In this document: positions 43,333 to 51,669 of the stretch, piece after piece | How positions within the stretch are numbered: the first letter of the stretch is position 1 | How the letters are laid out: every line of letters begins with the position of its first letter | DNA from: Ramlibacter tataouinensis | GTDB lineage: Bacteria; Pseudomonadota; Gammaproteobacteria; Burkholderiales; Burkholderiaceae_C | Reading direction: 5' to 3' | DNA length: 64,000 nt | Assembly: GCF_001580455.1 (NCBI RefSeq) | Contig: NZ_CP010951.1 | Location: 2,046,001 to 2,110,000 of the forward strand | Program-made: the position numbers and the translations under genes | The notes under the pieces: model-generated | Database searches by the model: none | What the model was told of the DNA's origin: nothing | What the model saw: only the letters and a program-made list of their open reading frames with translations

Positions 43333-45645
43333 ATGCCCCCGACCGAAGCGGCCAACGAGACCGAAAAACGCCACGAACTGCGGAAAGCCGCGCTGGAGTA
43401 CCACGAGTTCCCGACGCCGGGGAAGGTGGCGATCCATGCCACCAAGCAGCTGATCAACCAGCACGACCTCGCGCTGGCCTATTCGCCCGGCGTGGCCGCA
43501 CCCTGCGAGGAGATCGTCAAGGACTCGGCCAACGCCTTCCGCTACACCAACCGCGCCAACCTGGTGGGGGTGGTGACCAACGGCACCGCCGTGCTGGGGC
43601 TGGGCGACATCGGGCCGATGGCGGCCAAGCCGGTGATGGAGGGCAAGGGCGTGCTCTTCAAGAAGTTCGCCGGCATCGACGTGTTCGACATCGAGATCAA
43701 CGAGAAGCAGGACCTCGACAAGCTGGTCGACATCATCGCGGCGCTGGAGCCCACCTTCGGCGGCATCAACCTGGAAGACATCAAGGCGCCCGACTGCTTC
43801 TACGTCGAGCGCAAGCTGCGCGAGCGTATGAAGATCCCGGTCTTCCATGACGACCAGCACGGCACCGCCATCGTGGTGGGCGCGGCCATCATCAACGGCC
43901 TGAAGATCGTCGGCAAGGACCTCGCCAAGGTCAAGCTCGTGACCTCCGGCGCCGGCGCCGCGGCGCTGGCCTGCCTGAACCTGCTGCTCAAGCTCGGCCT
44001 GCCGCGCGAAAACATCTACGCCACCGACCTGGCCGGCGTCGTGTACGAAGGGCGCAAGGAGCTGATGGACGAGGACAAGGTCCAGTTCGCGCAGAAGACC
44101 TCGGCGCGCACGCTGGCCGAAATCATCGAGGGCGCCGATGTGTTCCTGGGGCTGTCGGCCGCCGGCGTGCTCAAGCCGGAGATGGTGCGCACCATGGCGG
44201 CCCGGCCGCTGATCCTGGCGCTGGCCAATCCCAACCCGGAGATCTCGCCGGAAGAGGTGAAGGCGGTGCGCGACGACGCCATCATGGCCACCGGCCGCAC
44301 CGACTACCCGAACCAGGTCAACAACGTCCTGTGCTTCCCCTACATCTTCCGCGGCGCGCTCGATTCGGGCGCGACCACCATCACCGTGGAGATGGAGATC
44401 GCCGCCGTGCATGCGATCGCCGATCTGGCGCAGGCCGAGCAGAGCGAGGTGGTGGCCGCGGCCTACGCCGGCCAGCAGCTGGCCTTCGGCCCCGAGTACC
44501 TGATCCCCAAGCCGTTCGACCCGCGCCTGATGATCAAGATCGCGCCGGCGGTGGCCAAGGCGGCGGCGGACAGCGGCGTGGCGCTGCGCCCGATCCGCGA
44601 CTGGGACGCCTACCGCGACAAGCTGCAGAGCTTCGTGTATGCCTCCGGCACCACGATGAAGCCGATCTTCACCGCCGCCAAGTCGGCCCAGAAGAAGCGC
44701 GTGGCGCTGTGCGAAGGCGAGGAAGAGCGCGTTCTGCGCGCCGCCCAGATCGTGGTGGACGAGGGCATCGCGCGGCCGACCCTGATCGGGCGCCCGGCGG
44801 TGATCGCCCAGCGCATCGAGAAGTTCGGGCTGCGGCTGAAGGAAGAGCTCGACTACGACGTCGTCAACGTCGAGCACGACGACCGCTACCGCGATTTCTG
44901 GCAGACCTACCACCGCATGACCGAGCGCAAGGGCGTCACGGTCCAGATGGCCAAGATCGAGATGCGCCGCCGCCTCACGCTGATCGGCTCGATGCTGCTG
45001 TACAAGGACCAGGTGGACGGCATGATCTGCGGCACTTGGGGCACCACGCCGATCCACCTGGCGTACGTGGACCAGGTGATCGGCCGCCGCCCGGGCGTCA
45101 ACACCTATGCCTGCATGAACGGGCTGATGCTGCCGGGCCGCCAGGTCTTCCTGGTGGACACGCACGTCAACTACGACCCCAGCGCGGCCCAGCTGGCCGA
45201 GATCACCCTGCTGGCGGCCGAGGAGATGGTGCGCTTCGGCATCCAGCCCAAGGTGGCGCTGCTGTCGCACTCGAACTTCGGCTCCAGCGGCCAGCCCAGC
45301 GCGCTGAAGATGCGCGAGACGCTGGGCTTGCTGCGCGAACAGGCGCCCTGGCTCGATGTTGACGGCGAGATGCACGGCGATGTCGCGCTCGACAGCGCGG
45401 CACGCCGGCGCATCATGCCCAACGGCACGCTGTCAGGCGACGCCAACCTGCTGGTGTTGCCCAATATCGACGCAGCCAATATTTCTTACAACCTGCTCAA
45501 GACCGCGGCCGGCGGCAACATCGCGGTCGGCCCGGTGCTGCTGGGTGCGGGCAAGCCTGTCCACATCCTGACGGCCAGCGCGACCGTACGGCGCATTGTC
45601 AACATGGTCGCCCTCACGGTGGCCGACGCCAATGCGGCGCGATAA
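43333..45645 (+). CDS. maeB: NADP-dependent malic enzyme, multidomain (malic enzyme plus phosphotransacetylase-like)
   Basis: 770 residues. The malic enzyme part (about 1-430) has the metal/malate site GLGDIGP and FHDDQHGTA and a nucleotide fold around VTSGAGAAALACL. The C-terminal phosphate acetyltransferase-like part (about 440-770) is typical of MaeB and regulatory, responding to acetyl-CoA in studied members. It makes pyruvate, CO2 and NADPH from malate. AAGGAG lies 10 bases before the ATG. Acetate from phosphonoacetate breakdown would feed the same node, though no direct link is shown. Confidence 0.97.
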   Translation: MPPTEAANETEKRHELRKAALEYHEFPTPGKVAIHATKQLINQHDLALAYSPGVAAPCEEIVKDSANAFRYTNRANLVGVVTNGTAVLGLGDIGPMAAKPVMEGKGVLFKKFAGIDVFDIEINEKQDLDKLVDIIAALEPTFGGINLEDIKAPDCFYVERKLRERMKIPVFHDDQHGTAIVVGAAIINGLKIVGKDLAKVKLVTSGAGAAALACLNLLLKLGLPRENIYATDLAGVVYEGRKELMDEDKVQFAQKTSARTLAEIIEGADVFLGLSAAGVLKPEMVRTMAARPLILALANPNPEISPEEVKAVRDDAIMATGRTDYPNQVNNVLCFPYIFRGALDSGATTITVEMEIAAVHAIADLAQAEQSEVVAAAYAGQQLAFGPEYLIPKPFDPRLMIKIAPAVAKAAADSGVALRPIRDWDAYRDKLQSFVYASGTTMKPIFTAAKSAQKKRVALCEGEEERVLRAAQIVVDEGIARPTLIGRPAVIAQRIEKFGLRLKEELDYDVVNVEHDDRYRDFWQTYHRMTERKGVTVQMAKIEMRRRLTLIGSMLLYKDQVDGMICGTWGTTPIHLAYVDQVIGRRPGVNTYACMNGLMLPGRQVFLVDTHVNYDPSAAQLAEITLLAAEEMVRFGIQPKVALLSHSNFGSSGQPSALKMRETLGLLREQAPWLDVDGEMHGDVALDSAARRRIMPNGTLSGDANLLVLPNIDAANISYNLLKTAAGGNIAVGPVLLGAGKPVHILTASATVRRIVNMVALTVADANAAR

Positions 45646-45705
45646 GCGCTCGGCGCGTAGCTGGCGCTAACTTAAAAGTCAAGATCCGGGGCCGGAAAGG
45701 CCATG

Positions 45706-45741
45706 GCGGCTGCTCAAAATTTGGGCAGCCGCTTGCCTTTT
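45706..45741 (+). terminator. Possible terminator after maeB
   Basis: GCGGCTGC and GCAGCCGC form an 8-bp stem with an 11-base A/T-rich loop, followed by TTGCCTTTT. It lies 60 bases after the maeB stop. Loop size and the broken T tract make it a moderate candidate. The rest of the 207-base gap to the RNase gene shows no other clear feature. Confidence 0.5.
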
Positions 45742-45852
45742 GGGGTCTGATCGGTCACACTAGCGCCCGAAATGTTTCCGGGTTTACCCGAGGTGTCTGC
45801 AGCCTCCATGGCCCGGGAAGCGCTCCCCCTAGGTACTCGAAGAAGATCCGTC

Positions 45853-46254
45853 ATGACGCGCATCGCCGCGGTCAAGTTTGCGCTAACTAGCGTCTTCCTG
45901 GCAGCAGCGATCAGTGGGCCCCCGGCGCAAGCCAGGAAGCCGTCGGACCGTCCCGAAGCCAGCAGCGCAGCCGTCATCCGTGTGGCTGAACTGCCGGCAC
46001 CAGGCCGCCAGACCTATGCGCTCATCTTCCAGGGTGGACCGTTTCCCTACGACAAGGATGGCGTGGTGTTTGGCAACCGCGAGCGTTTGCTTCCGGCCGC
46101 CCAGCGCGGGTTCTACCGCGAGTACACCGTGCCGACGCCGGGGTCGCGCGACCGTGGAGCACGGCGCATCGTGTGTGGAGGTCCGGCGAAAACGCCGCAG
46201 GCTTGTTATTACACCGCTGACCATTACGCCAGTTTTCGAATGATCGTGGAGTGA
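45853..46254 (+). CDS. Secreted guanyl-specific ribonuclease (barnase/RNase Sa/T1 family)
   Basis: 133 residues with a signal peptide (about 1-27, AAAISGPPAQA), so exported. The microbial RNase core is intact: GGPFPYDKDG, general base Glu90 in FYREYTV, Arg101 and Arg105 in RGARRIV, and general acid His124 in DHYASF. Cys108 and Cys118 flank a small insertion before the His and may form a disulfide. A longer frame exists upstream, but this ATG starts the signal peptide. The barstar-like gene follows after 7 bases, so this is an RNase-inhibitor pair. Confidence 0.88.
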   Translation: MTRIAAVKFALTSVFLAAAISGPPAQARKPSDRPEASSAAVIRVAELPAPGRQTYALIFQGGPFPYDKDGVVFGNRERLLPAAQRGFYREYTVPTPGSRDRGARRIVCGGPAKTPQACYYTADHYASFRMIVE

Positions 46255-46261
46255 AGTTCCA

Positions 46262-46729
46262 ATGAAACGGGACGATTTTTTGACTGAAAGAGACGCGGAG
46301 ATGGATAGGCCACTTCGTACGGAATCCCCCGAGTCGGCGCTCAAGGGCGTGCGGCCCAACATCGTGCAGTCGATCCGCGCGTTCCGGGTGCAGGATCTGC
46401 AGGATGCGGCGCGCTCCATGGGCCAGCACTTCCTCTACGCCAACCTGGCCACCGCCCAGAGCAAGCAGGACGTGCTGGACCTGCTGGCCCAGCAGTTCAT
46501 CCTGCCGGCGCACTTCGGCAAGAACTTCGACGCGCTGTACGACTGCATGACGGACCCCGTGCATAAATCGGGCCCGCAACCGGGCTTCATCGTGGTGCTC
46601 GAGCAGATCCCGGCCAACGCCAAGTTCGACAAGGAAGCGCGCGAGCAGCTGCTGGACATTTTCCGCGACACCGCCGACTACTGGGCGGAGCGAAAAGTCC
46701 CCTTCCGATGCTTCTATTCTTTTCTGTAG
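46262..46729 (+). CDS. Barstar-family ribonuclease inhibitor
   Basis: 155 residues, longer than barstar (about 90) because of an N-terminal extension of about 35. The barstar core shows HFGKNFDALYDCMTD with Asp90 and Asp94 at the positions that contact the RNase active site. It is expected to bind and block the RNase encoded just upstream, protecting the cell before export. An internal ATG at 46301 is possible but has a poorly placed ribosome site. Confidence 0.88.
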   Translation: MKRDDFLTERDAEMDRPLRTESPESALKGVRPNIVQSIRAFRVQDLQDAARSMGQHFLYANLATAQSKQDVLDLLAQQFILPAHFGKNFDALYDCMTDPVHKSGPQPGFIVVLEQIPANAKFDKEAREQLLDIFRDTADYWAERKVPFRCFYSFL

Positions 46730-46914
46730 CCCGTTCCGCGCAAAATGGCCAAGCGGAACGGGCGAATGAGGCCCAAGGCACCGAAGCCCCGGCGGCGGTG
46801 ACCACCACCGACAACGGCGAGAAGATGCCCACCGACAAGCTGGTGGACGTGTCGCCGCTCGCACTGCGCATGAGCAGCCCGTTCAACGCGGGGTACTGGC
46901 TGGCGGCGGCCTGA
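46708..46914 (+). CDS. Small hypothetical ORF downstream of barstar
   Basis: 68 residues, overlapping the 3' end of the barstar gene by 22 bases. The C-terminal half (KLVDVSPLALRMSSPFNAGYW) looks more structured than the N-terminus. No recognised family and only a weak ribosome site. It fills the gap before the terminator at 46941. Could be a real third gene of the unit or chance. Confidence 0.35.
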   Translation: MLLFFSVARSAQNGQAERANEAQGTEAPAAVTTTDNGEKMPTDKLVDVSPLALRMSSPFNAGYWLAAA

Positions 46915-46940
46915 ACGCCGACAGCGCTTCGCGCACAAAG

Positions 46941-46970
46941 AAGGCCGGATGCCCATCCGGCCTTTTTTTT
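46941..46970 (+). terminator. Rho-independent terminator
   Basis: A 10-bp perfect stem (AAGGCCGGAT / ATCCGGCCTT) with GCCC loop runs into eight T residues. It ends the RNase-barstar unit; the last bases overlap the stop codon of the convergent rsmA gene (46969-46971). Confidence 0.92.
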
Positions 46971-47808
46971 ATGGGCGGGTCGCTGCCGCGAGGGCGAGGT
47001 ACTCGTCCACCGGCACCTCTTCGGCGCGCCGCTGCAGGTCGAACTCGCCGCCGAAGCCCTGCCCCTCCAGCCACTTGCCCAGGGTGTGCCGCAGCAGCTT
47101 GCGGCGCTGGCTGAATGCCACCTGCACCAGTTCGGACAGCCGCTTCTCATCGACCGCCGCAGGCCGGGCGCGCGGCAGCATGCGCACCACGGCGCTGTCC
47201 ACCTTGGGCGGCGGATCGAAGGCGGTGGGCGGGACGAACAGCACCTCTTCCATCTCGTAGCGCCACTGCAGCATGACCGACAGGCGCCCGTAGTCCGCCG
47301 TGGCCGGCGCGGCGACCATGCGGTCCACCACTTCCTTTTGCAGCATGAAGTGCTGGTCGGCGATGCCGGCGGCGATCCGCGCTCCCACGCTCGGCACTGG
47401 CGTGTCCTCGCTGCCCCCCGAGGGGGCTGTTTCGCCTTGGGGCGGCCCGGCGGCGAAACGCAGCAGGTGGAACAGGATGGGCGTGGAGATGTTGTAGGGC
47501 AGGTTGCCGACCACCCGCAGCGCACCGGCACCGGACGCCAGGGCGGCGAAGTCCACGGTCAGCACGTCGGCCTCGATCACCGTCAGCTGCGGATGGCGGC
47601 GCAGCCGTGCCGCCAGGTCGCGGTCGAGTTCGATGACCGACAGGCGTCCGAGCCGCTCGACCAGCGGCTGGGTGAGCGCCGCCAGCCCCGGGCCGATCTC
47701 CACCATGGCCTGCCCCGGCTGCGGGGAGATCGCCCGCACGATGGCGTCGATGATGGCCGGGTCGGACAGGAAATGCTGGCCGAAGCGCTTGCGCGGGATG
47801 TGCTTCAC
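46969..47808 (-). CDS. rsmA: 16S rRNA (adenine1518/1519-N6)-dimethyltransferase
   Basis: 279 residues from the GTG at 47808, which gives the conserved start KHIPRKRFGQHFL; the longer frame to 47877 reads into an inverted repeat. SAM motifs: VEIGPGLAALT and the catalytic NLPYNIS. It dimethylates two adenines in helix 45 of 16S rRNA late in 30S assembly. Residues about 116-142, between FHLLRF and DQHFMLQKEV, come from an in-frame 78-bp repeat; E. coli has only about 9 residues there. The insert precedes a conserved helix and follows the catalytic motif closely. Downstream of surA with pdxA missing. Confidence 0.93.
   Translation of the reverse strand: MKHIPRKRFGQHFLSDPAIIDAIVRAISPQPGQAMVEIGPGLAALTQPLVERLGRLSVIELDRDLAARLRRHPQLTVIEADVLTVDFAALASGAGALRVVGNLPYNISTPILFHLLRFAAGPPQGETAPSGGSEDTPVPSVGARIAAGIADQHFMLQKEVVDRMVAAPATADYGRLSVMLQWRYEMEEVLFVPPTAFDPPPKVDSAVVRMLPRARPAAVDEKRLSELVQVAFSQRRKLLRHTLGKWLEGQGFGGEFDLQRRAEEVPVDEYLALAAATRP
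47384..47461 (+). repeat. 78-bp dispersed element, copy 1, in frame inside rsmA
   Basis: Matches 52351-52428 at 77 of 78 positions in the same orientation on the + strand. It holds two inverted pairs: GCCCCC / GGGGGC and TTTCGCC / GGCGAAA. Length is exactly 26 codons with no stop in the rsmA frame (antisense reading). Confidence 0.92.
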
Positions 47809-47832
47809 GTCACGCGAGGTGGGTAACCGTAG

Positions 47833-47933
47833 GAATGTGGCCAGAACCGCGCCAATCCAGGGGCGCGACGACGCCAAGGCTGGCCGCCTTGGCTAGGAGT
47901 GCAACGACGAGTGGCGCGGTTCTGGCCACATTC
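47833..47933. repeat. MITE-like element with 22-bp perfect terminal inverted repeats
   Basis: Arms at 47833-47854 and 47912-47933 are exact reverse complements over 22 bp; a nested hairpin (GCCAAGGC / GCCTTGGC) lies in the 57-base centre. It fills the gap between surA and rsmA, and the last two bases of the surA stop codon region fall inside it. No obvious flanking target duplication. Confidence 0.85.
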
Positions 47934-49296
47934 AGCGCGGGGGCTCGCGGTATTCGACCCAGGCGCGACCGCGCACTTCCTGCGCCCAGGTCGTGTAGGC
48001 CTCGTCGATCTTCTTCTCGCGCACCAGGCTGCGGGCCACCTCCCGCTGCTCCTTGGCGCTGAGCGTGGCCTGACGCCGCTCCAGCAACTGGATCAGGTGC
48101 ACGCCGTAGCGCGAGATCAGCGGATCCGACAGCTGGCCGGGCGCCAGGGCGTTCATCACCTCCTCGAACTCGGGCACGTACAGCCCCGGATTGGCCCAGC
48201 CCAGGTCGCCGCCGTTGCGCGCGCTGGCGTCCTGCGAGAACTCGCGCGCGACCTGCGCGAAGTCGGCGTTGCCCGACTGGATGCGGCGCTTGAATTCGGC
48301 GATCCGCTGCACCGCCTGGTTCTCGCTCAGCTGCGGGCCGGGGCGCAGCAGGATGTGCCGCGCGTGGCTCTGGGTGACGCTGGCGCCCGGCATGCCGCCC
48401 TTGCGCCGTTCATAGACCTTGACCACATGGAAGCCGGCGCCCGAGCGCACCAGTTCGCTGATGCCGCCCTCGGGCACGTTCTGCACCGCCTGCACGAAGA
48501 GCGGCGGCAGCCGGTCGAGGGAGCGCGCGCCCACCGGCAGGCCGTTGGCGCCGATCTCCCGGCCCTGCGGGAACTCCTGGGCCAGCTTGGCGAAGTCCTC
48601 GCCGCCGCGGGCCCGCTGCAGCAGCCGCTGCGCCCGCGCCTGGGCCTCGGCCACCTGGGCGTCGGTCGCGCGCTCGGGCACCACCACCAGGATGTGCCCA
48701 AGGTTGAACTCCTGCCGCGAGGGATCGGCCGAGGCCTGCTCCTGCTCGCGCAGGTACTGGTCGATCTCGAGCTCGCTCACGCGCGTGCGGTTGTCGAACT
48801 CCCGTTCGCGCAGGCGCTGCAGGGTCAGCTGCTCGCGCAGTTCCTCGCGGAAGGTGCTGGTGGACATGCCCTCGGCCTCCAGCCGCTTGCGGAACTCGGC
48901 CACCGTCATCTGATTGCTGCGGGCCACGTTCTGCTCGGCCTGGTCGACCTGCGCGTCGCCGATCTTGATGCCGTTCTCGCGCGCCAGCTGCAGCTGCGCC
49001 TTCTCGCTGATCAGGCGCTCCAGCACTTGGCGCGCGAACTCGGCGCGCGGCGGCACGCCCTGGCCCTGCTGCGCGAGCTGCTGCTCGAAGCGGGCCATGC
49101 GCGAGCGCACCTCGTTGTTGGTGATCGGCTCGGAGTTGACCACCGCCACGATGTAGTCGGCCGCCCGCGGACCGGTGTCGGCGGCGCGTGGCAGCAGCTG
49201 CCCCGGGGCGCGCAGGCCCTGCGCGGCGGCGGGAAGGTGAAGGGCCAGGGCCTGCGCGGCGCAAGCGAGCCACAGGGCGTAGGCACGTCGGTTCAT
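47932..49296 (-). CDS. surA: Periplasmic chaperone and peptidyl-prolyl isomerase SurA
   Basis: 454 residues: signal peptide (about 1-26, PAAAQ), N-terminal chaperone region (about 45-190), and two parvulin domains (about 195-300 and 312-415, each with the HILVVVPE or HILLRPG strand). It escorts outer-membrane proteins to the BAM complex. Located 7 bases after lptD, its well-known client and neighbour. The downstream pdxA seen in many proteobacteria is absent. Confidence 0.96.
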   Translation of the reverse strand: MNRRAYALWLACAAQALALHLPAAAQGLRAPGQLLPRAADTGPRAADYIVAVVNSEPITNNEVRSRMARFEQQLAQQGQGVPPRAEFARQVLERLISEKAQLQLARENGIKIGDAQVDQAEQNVARSNQMTVAEFRKRLEAEGMSTSTFREELREQLTLQRLREREFDNRTRVSELEIDQYLREQEQASADPSRQEFNLGHILVVVPERATDAQVAEAQARAQRLLQRARGGEDFAKLAQEFPQGREIGANGLPVGARSLDRLPPLFVQAVQNVPEGGISELVRSGAGFHVVKVYERRKGGMPGASVTQSHARHILLRPGPQLSENQAVQRIAEFKRRIQSGNADFAQVAREFSQDASARNGGDLGWANPGLYVPEFEEVMNALAPGQLSDPLISRYGVHLIQLLERRQATLSAKEQREVARSLVREKKIDEAYTTWAQEVRGRAWVEYREPPR

Positions 49297-49303
49297 AGCG
49301 GGG

Positions 49304-51646
49304 TCAATCGTAATTGCTGAAGCGGCTGGGCTGCGTGATCTGCTCGCGCAGGAACTGGTAACGGGGGATATTTTCCCTGAGTGTCTGCAGGGCGTTCGAG
49401 CCGATGCGGGTGAAGCCGACGAACTCGAGCTGGAACAGGACCCGCTTGTTGGCCGTGGAGGTGCCGCTTTGCAGGCGCTCGAACACGATGCGGCCCAGCC
49501 AGCAGCCGGCGTCGTACTCCAGGCCGACGATGGTGTCGACCAGCTTCTTGTCCGCCAGGCTCCAGTTCAGGCGCCCCACGCTGTACCAGCGGCCCTCACC
49601 CAGGCCCCGGCCGGGCCCCAGCCTGTCGTCCGGCTGGCGCCACAGGTCGTTGAGCGGCCATTGCCAGCCGAGATCGAGTTGCTCGCTCGCGGGCTGGGCG
49701 CGCTGCAGGCGGTAGGCAGCGCTCAGCACGCGGTACGGGGCCGGGCTGTAGCGCCCGCCGAGGGTGGAGCGGATCGAGCGGCCAGTCTGCGGGTCGTATT
49801 GCACCATCGCATCAGTGCTCCAGGACGCCACCCAATTGACGGACGCGCCGAACAGGATGTCCGACAGGCGATCGCTGGCCGGAACGGCCCCCGGCAGCGT
49901 CACCAGTTGGTCCTCGAAGCGGGAGCGCAGCGCCACGCCGAAACGCGCGGCTTCGGCGCCGCTGTCGGGATCGAGCAGGCGCGTGCTCACCCCCAGCGTG
50001 AGCTTGTTGTTGTCGGCGATGCGGTCGTTGCCGCTGAATTCGTTCTCCGTGTAGATGGTCGCGAAGTTGAAGTCCTTCTGCGCCGAGTCGTAGTTCGGCA
50101 GGAAGTTCTGGTCGCGAAACGGCGTGTACACGTAGAAGGCGCGCGGCTCCAGGGTCTGGCGGAAGTTGCGCCCGAAGTAGGTGGCGTCGCGTTCCAGGAC
50201 CAGGCCGCCGTCCAGGCTGAAGGTGGGCAGCGCCCGCGAGGCCGATTCGGCGCCGGTGGACAGCGGCGCGGCGAACTGGTACTGGGTCGCGTGCAGTTGC
50301 AGCTTGGGGATGACGAACCAGCCCGGCTTCTGCCAGGGGCGCGAGATCTGCGCCAGCGCGTAGGTGCGCTGCCCGTTCGGCTGATTGTTCAGCACCGGGT
50401 CGGACTGGAAGTTGCTGTAGTCCGCTTCCAGGAAGCTTTCGAAGCCACCGGGCAGGTCGTTGCGCACATGCCGCCCGACGATCTGCGGCAGGCGGTCGTA
50501 CGGCGGCACGATGGGGGCGGTCACGTCCTGCAGGGTCTGCCACTTGAGCGCGCGCGCGGTCAGCGTGAAGTTGCCGCGTCCCCAGTACAGCGCGCCGTCG
50601 TTGGCCAGCAGGCGCTGCGTGAGCGAGGCGGTGGTGCGCGAGAAGTCCTTCCAGTAGTTGTCGTCGCTCACCCGGTTCAGGTTCAGGTTGAGCGCGACCG
50701 GGCCGGCGGCGGTGGAGAAGGCGCCGGAGTGCAGCATCGCGAAGCCCCAGCGGTCGTCTTCGCGCAGCGGGTCATTGGGCAGGTAGTTGCCCCGGATGCG
50801 GCCCTGGTAGTTGGTTTCCAGGTAGCGGAACTCCGCGCCCAGGTCCAGGCCGCGCTTGGTCATGAGCGTCGGGTAGATCGTGGCGTCGCGGTTGGGCGCG
50901 ATGTTCCAGTAGTACGGCAAGGTCACTTCCAGGCCGCTCAGGTTGTCCAGGCCGATGGTGGGCGGCAGCAGGCCGGACTTGCGCTTGTCCGTCAGCGGGA
51001 AACTGACCGAGGGCACCGGCAGCACCGGCACCCCCATGAAACTGAGCACCGCGCCGCCGGCCTGGCCGGTTTCGTCTTCCTCGTCGATGCGGATACTGTC
51101 CGCGCGCAGGATCCAGTCCGGCATCCAGCTGGGCCCGGGCTTGCGCCGGCAGGTGGTGTAGGTGGCGTTGCGCACGATGCTGCGCTTGTCGTCGAGGAAG
51201 TCGACCCGGTCGGCCTGGCCATAGGCGTCGTTGCGCAGCAGGCGGTAGCGCGTCTCGTCGAAGAAGCCTTCGAAGGACTCCACCTTCAGCTGCAGGCGCT
51301 CGCCCTCGAAGACGTTGCCGGCGCGGTTGATGTGGACGTTGCCCTGGGCCTTGGCCAGGTCGTCCGGCGCGTAGTACTCGAGCCGGTCGGCCATGATGAC
51401 CATGTCGCCGCGGCGAAGCTGCGCATTGCCCTCGGCCACCGCGTTCAGGTCGGGGGTGCCGTGCACCTCGCGGCCCGAAAGAAAGGTCGGCAGGCGGTTG
51501 CGCGTGGTGGCGGGGATGTCCTCACGCAGCTGCGGGCTCGGCTTGAGCACCAATGGCGGCTCGGCCTGCGCATGCGCCACACCGCCGTGGAGCATTGCGA
51601 AAGCGACGAGCGCGAGCGGAGTGGGAGCGAAGCGAACGCGGGACAT
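49304..51646 (-). CDS. lptD: LPS-assembly outer-membrane protein LptD
   Basis: 780 residues: signal peptide (about 1-27), N-terminal OstA/LptA-like periplasmic domain (about 65-200) and a C-terminal beta-barrel. It inserts LPS into the outer leaflet with LptE. Only two Cys appear in the mature part (in TYTTCRRKP near 166 and YDAGCWLGR near 723), so one disulfide between domain and barrel replaces the two found in E. coli. Divergent from amgK with only 23 bases between start codons. Confidence 0.96.
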   Translation of the reverse strand: MSRVRFAPTPLALVAFAMLHGGVAHAQAEPPLVLKPSPQLREDIPATTRNRLPTFLSGREVHGTPDLNAVAEGNAQLRRGDMVIMADRLEYYAPDDLAKAQGNVHINRAGNVFEGERLQLKVESFEGFFDETRYRLLRNDAYGQADRVDFLDDKRSIVRNATYTTCRRKPGPSWMPDWILRADSIRIDEEDETGQAGGAVLSFMGVPVLPVPSVSFPLTDKRKSGLLPPTIGLDNLSGLEVTLPYYWNIAPNRDATIYPTLMTKRGLDLGAEFRYLETNYQGRIRGNYLPNDPLREDDRWGFAMLHSGAFSTAAGPVALNLNLNRVSDDNYWKDFSRTTASLTQRLLANDGALYWGRGNFTLTARALKWQTLQDVTAPIVPPYDRLPQIVGRHVRNDLPGGFESFLEADYSNFQSDPVLNNQPNGQRTYALAQISRPWQKPGWFVIPKLQLHATQYQFAAPLSTGAESASRALPTFSLDGGLVLERDATYFGRNFRQTLEPRAFYVYTPFRDQNFLPNYDSAQKDFNFATIYTENEFSGNDRIADNNKLTLGVSTRLLDPDSGAEAARFGVALRSRFEDQLVTLPGAVPASDRLSDILFGASVNWVASWSTDAMVQYDPQTGRSIRSTLGGRYSPAPYRVLSAAYRLQRAQPASEQLDLGWQWPLNDLWRQPDDRLGPGRGLGEGRWYSVGRLNWSLADKKLVDTIVGLEYDAGCWLGRIVFERLQSGTSTANKRVLFQLEFVGFTRIGSNALQTLRENIPRYQFLREQITQPSRFSNYD

Positions 51647-51669
51647 TCGATTTGTAGAATGGATTATCC

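Noticed and set aside
47809..47877. Longer rsmA start giving a 302-residue protein
   Set aside because: The extra N-terminus is encoded by the inverted-repeat element and the conserved start KHIPRKRF follows the GTG at 47808.
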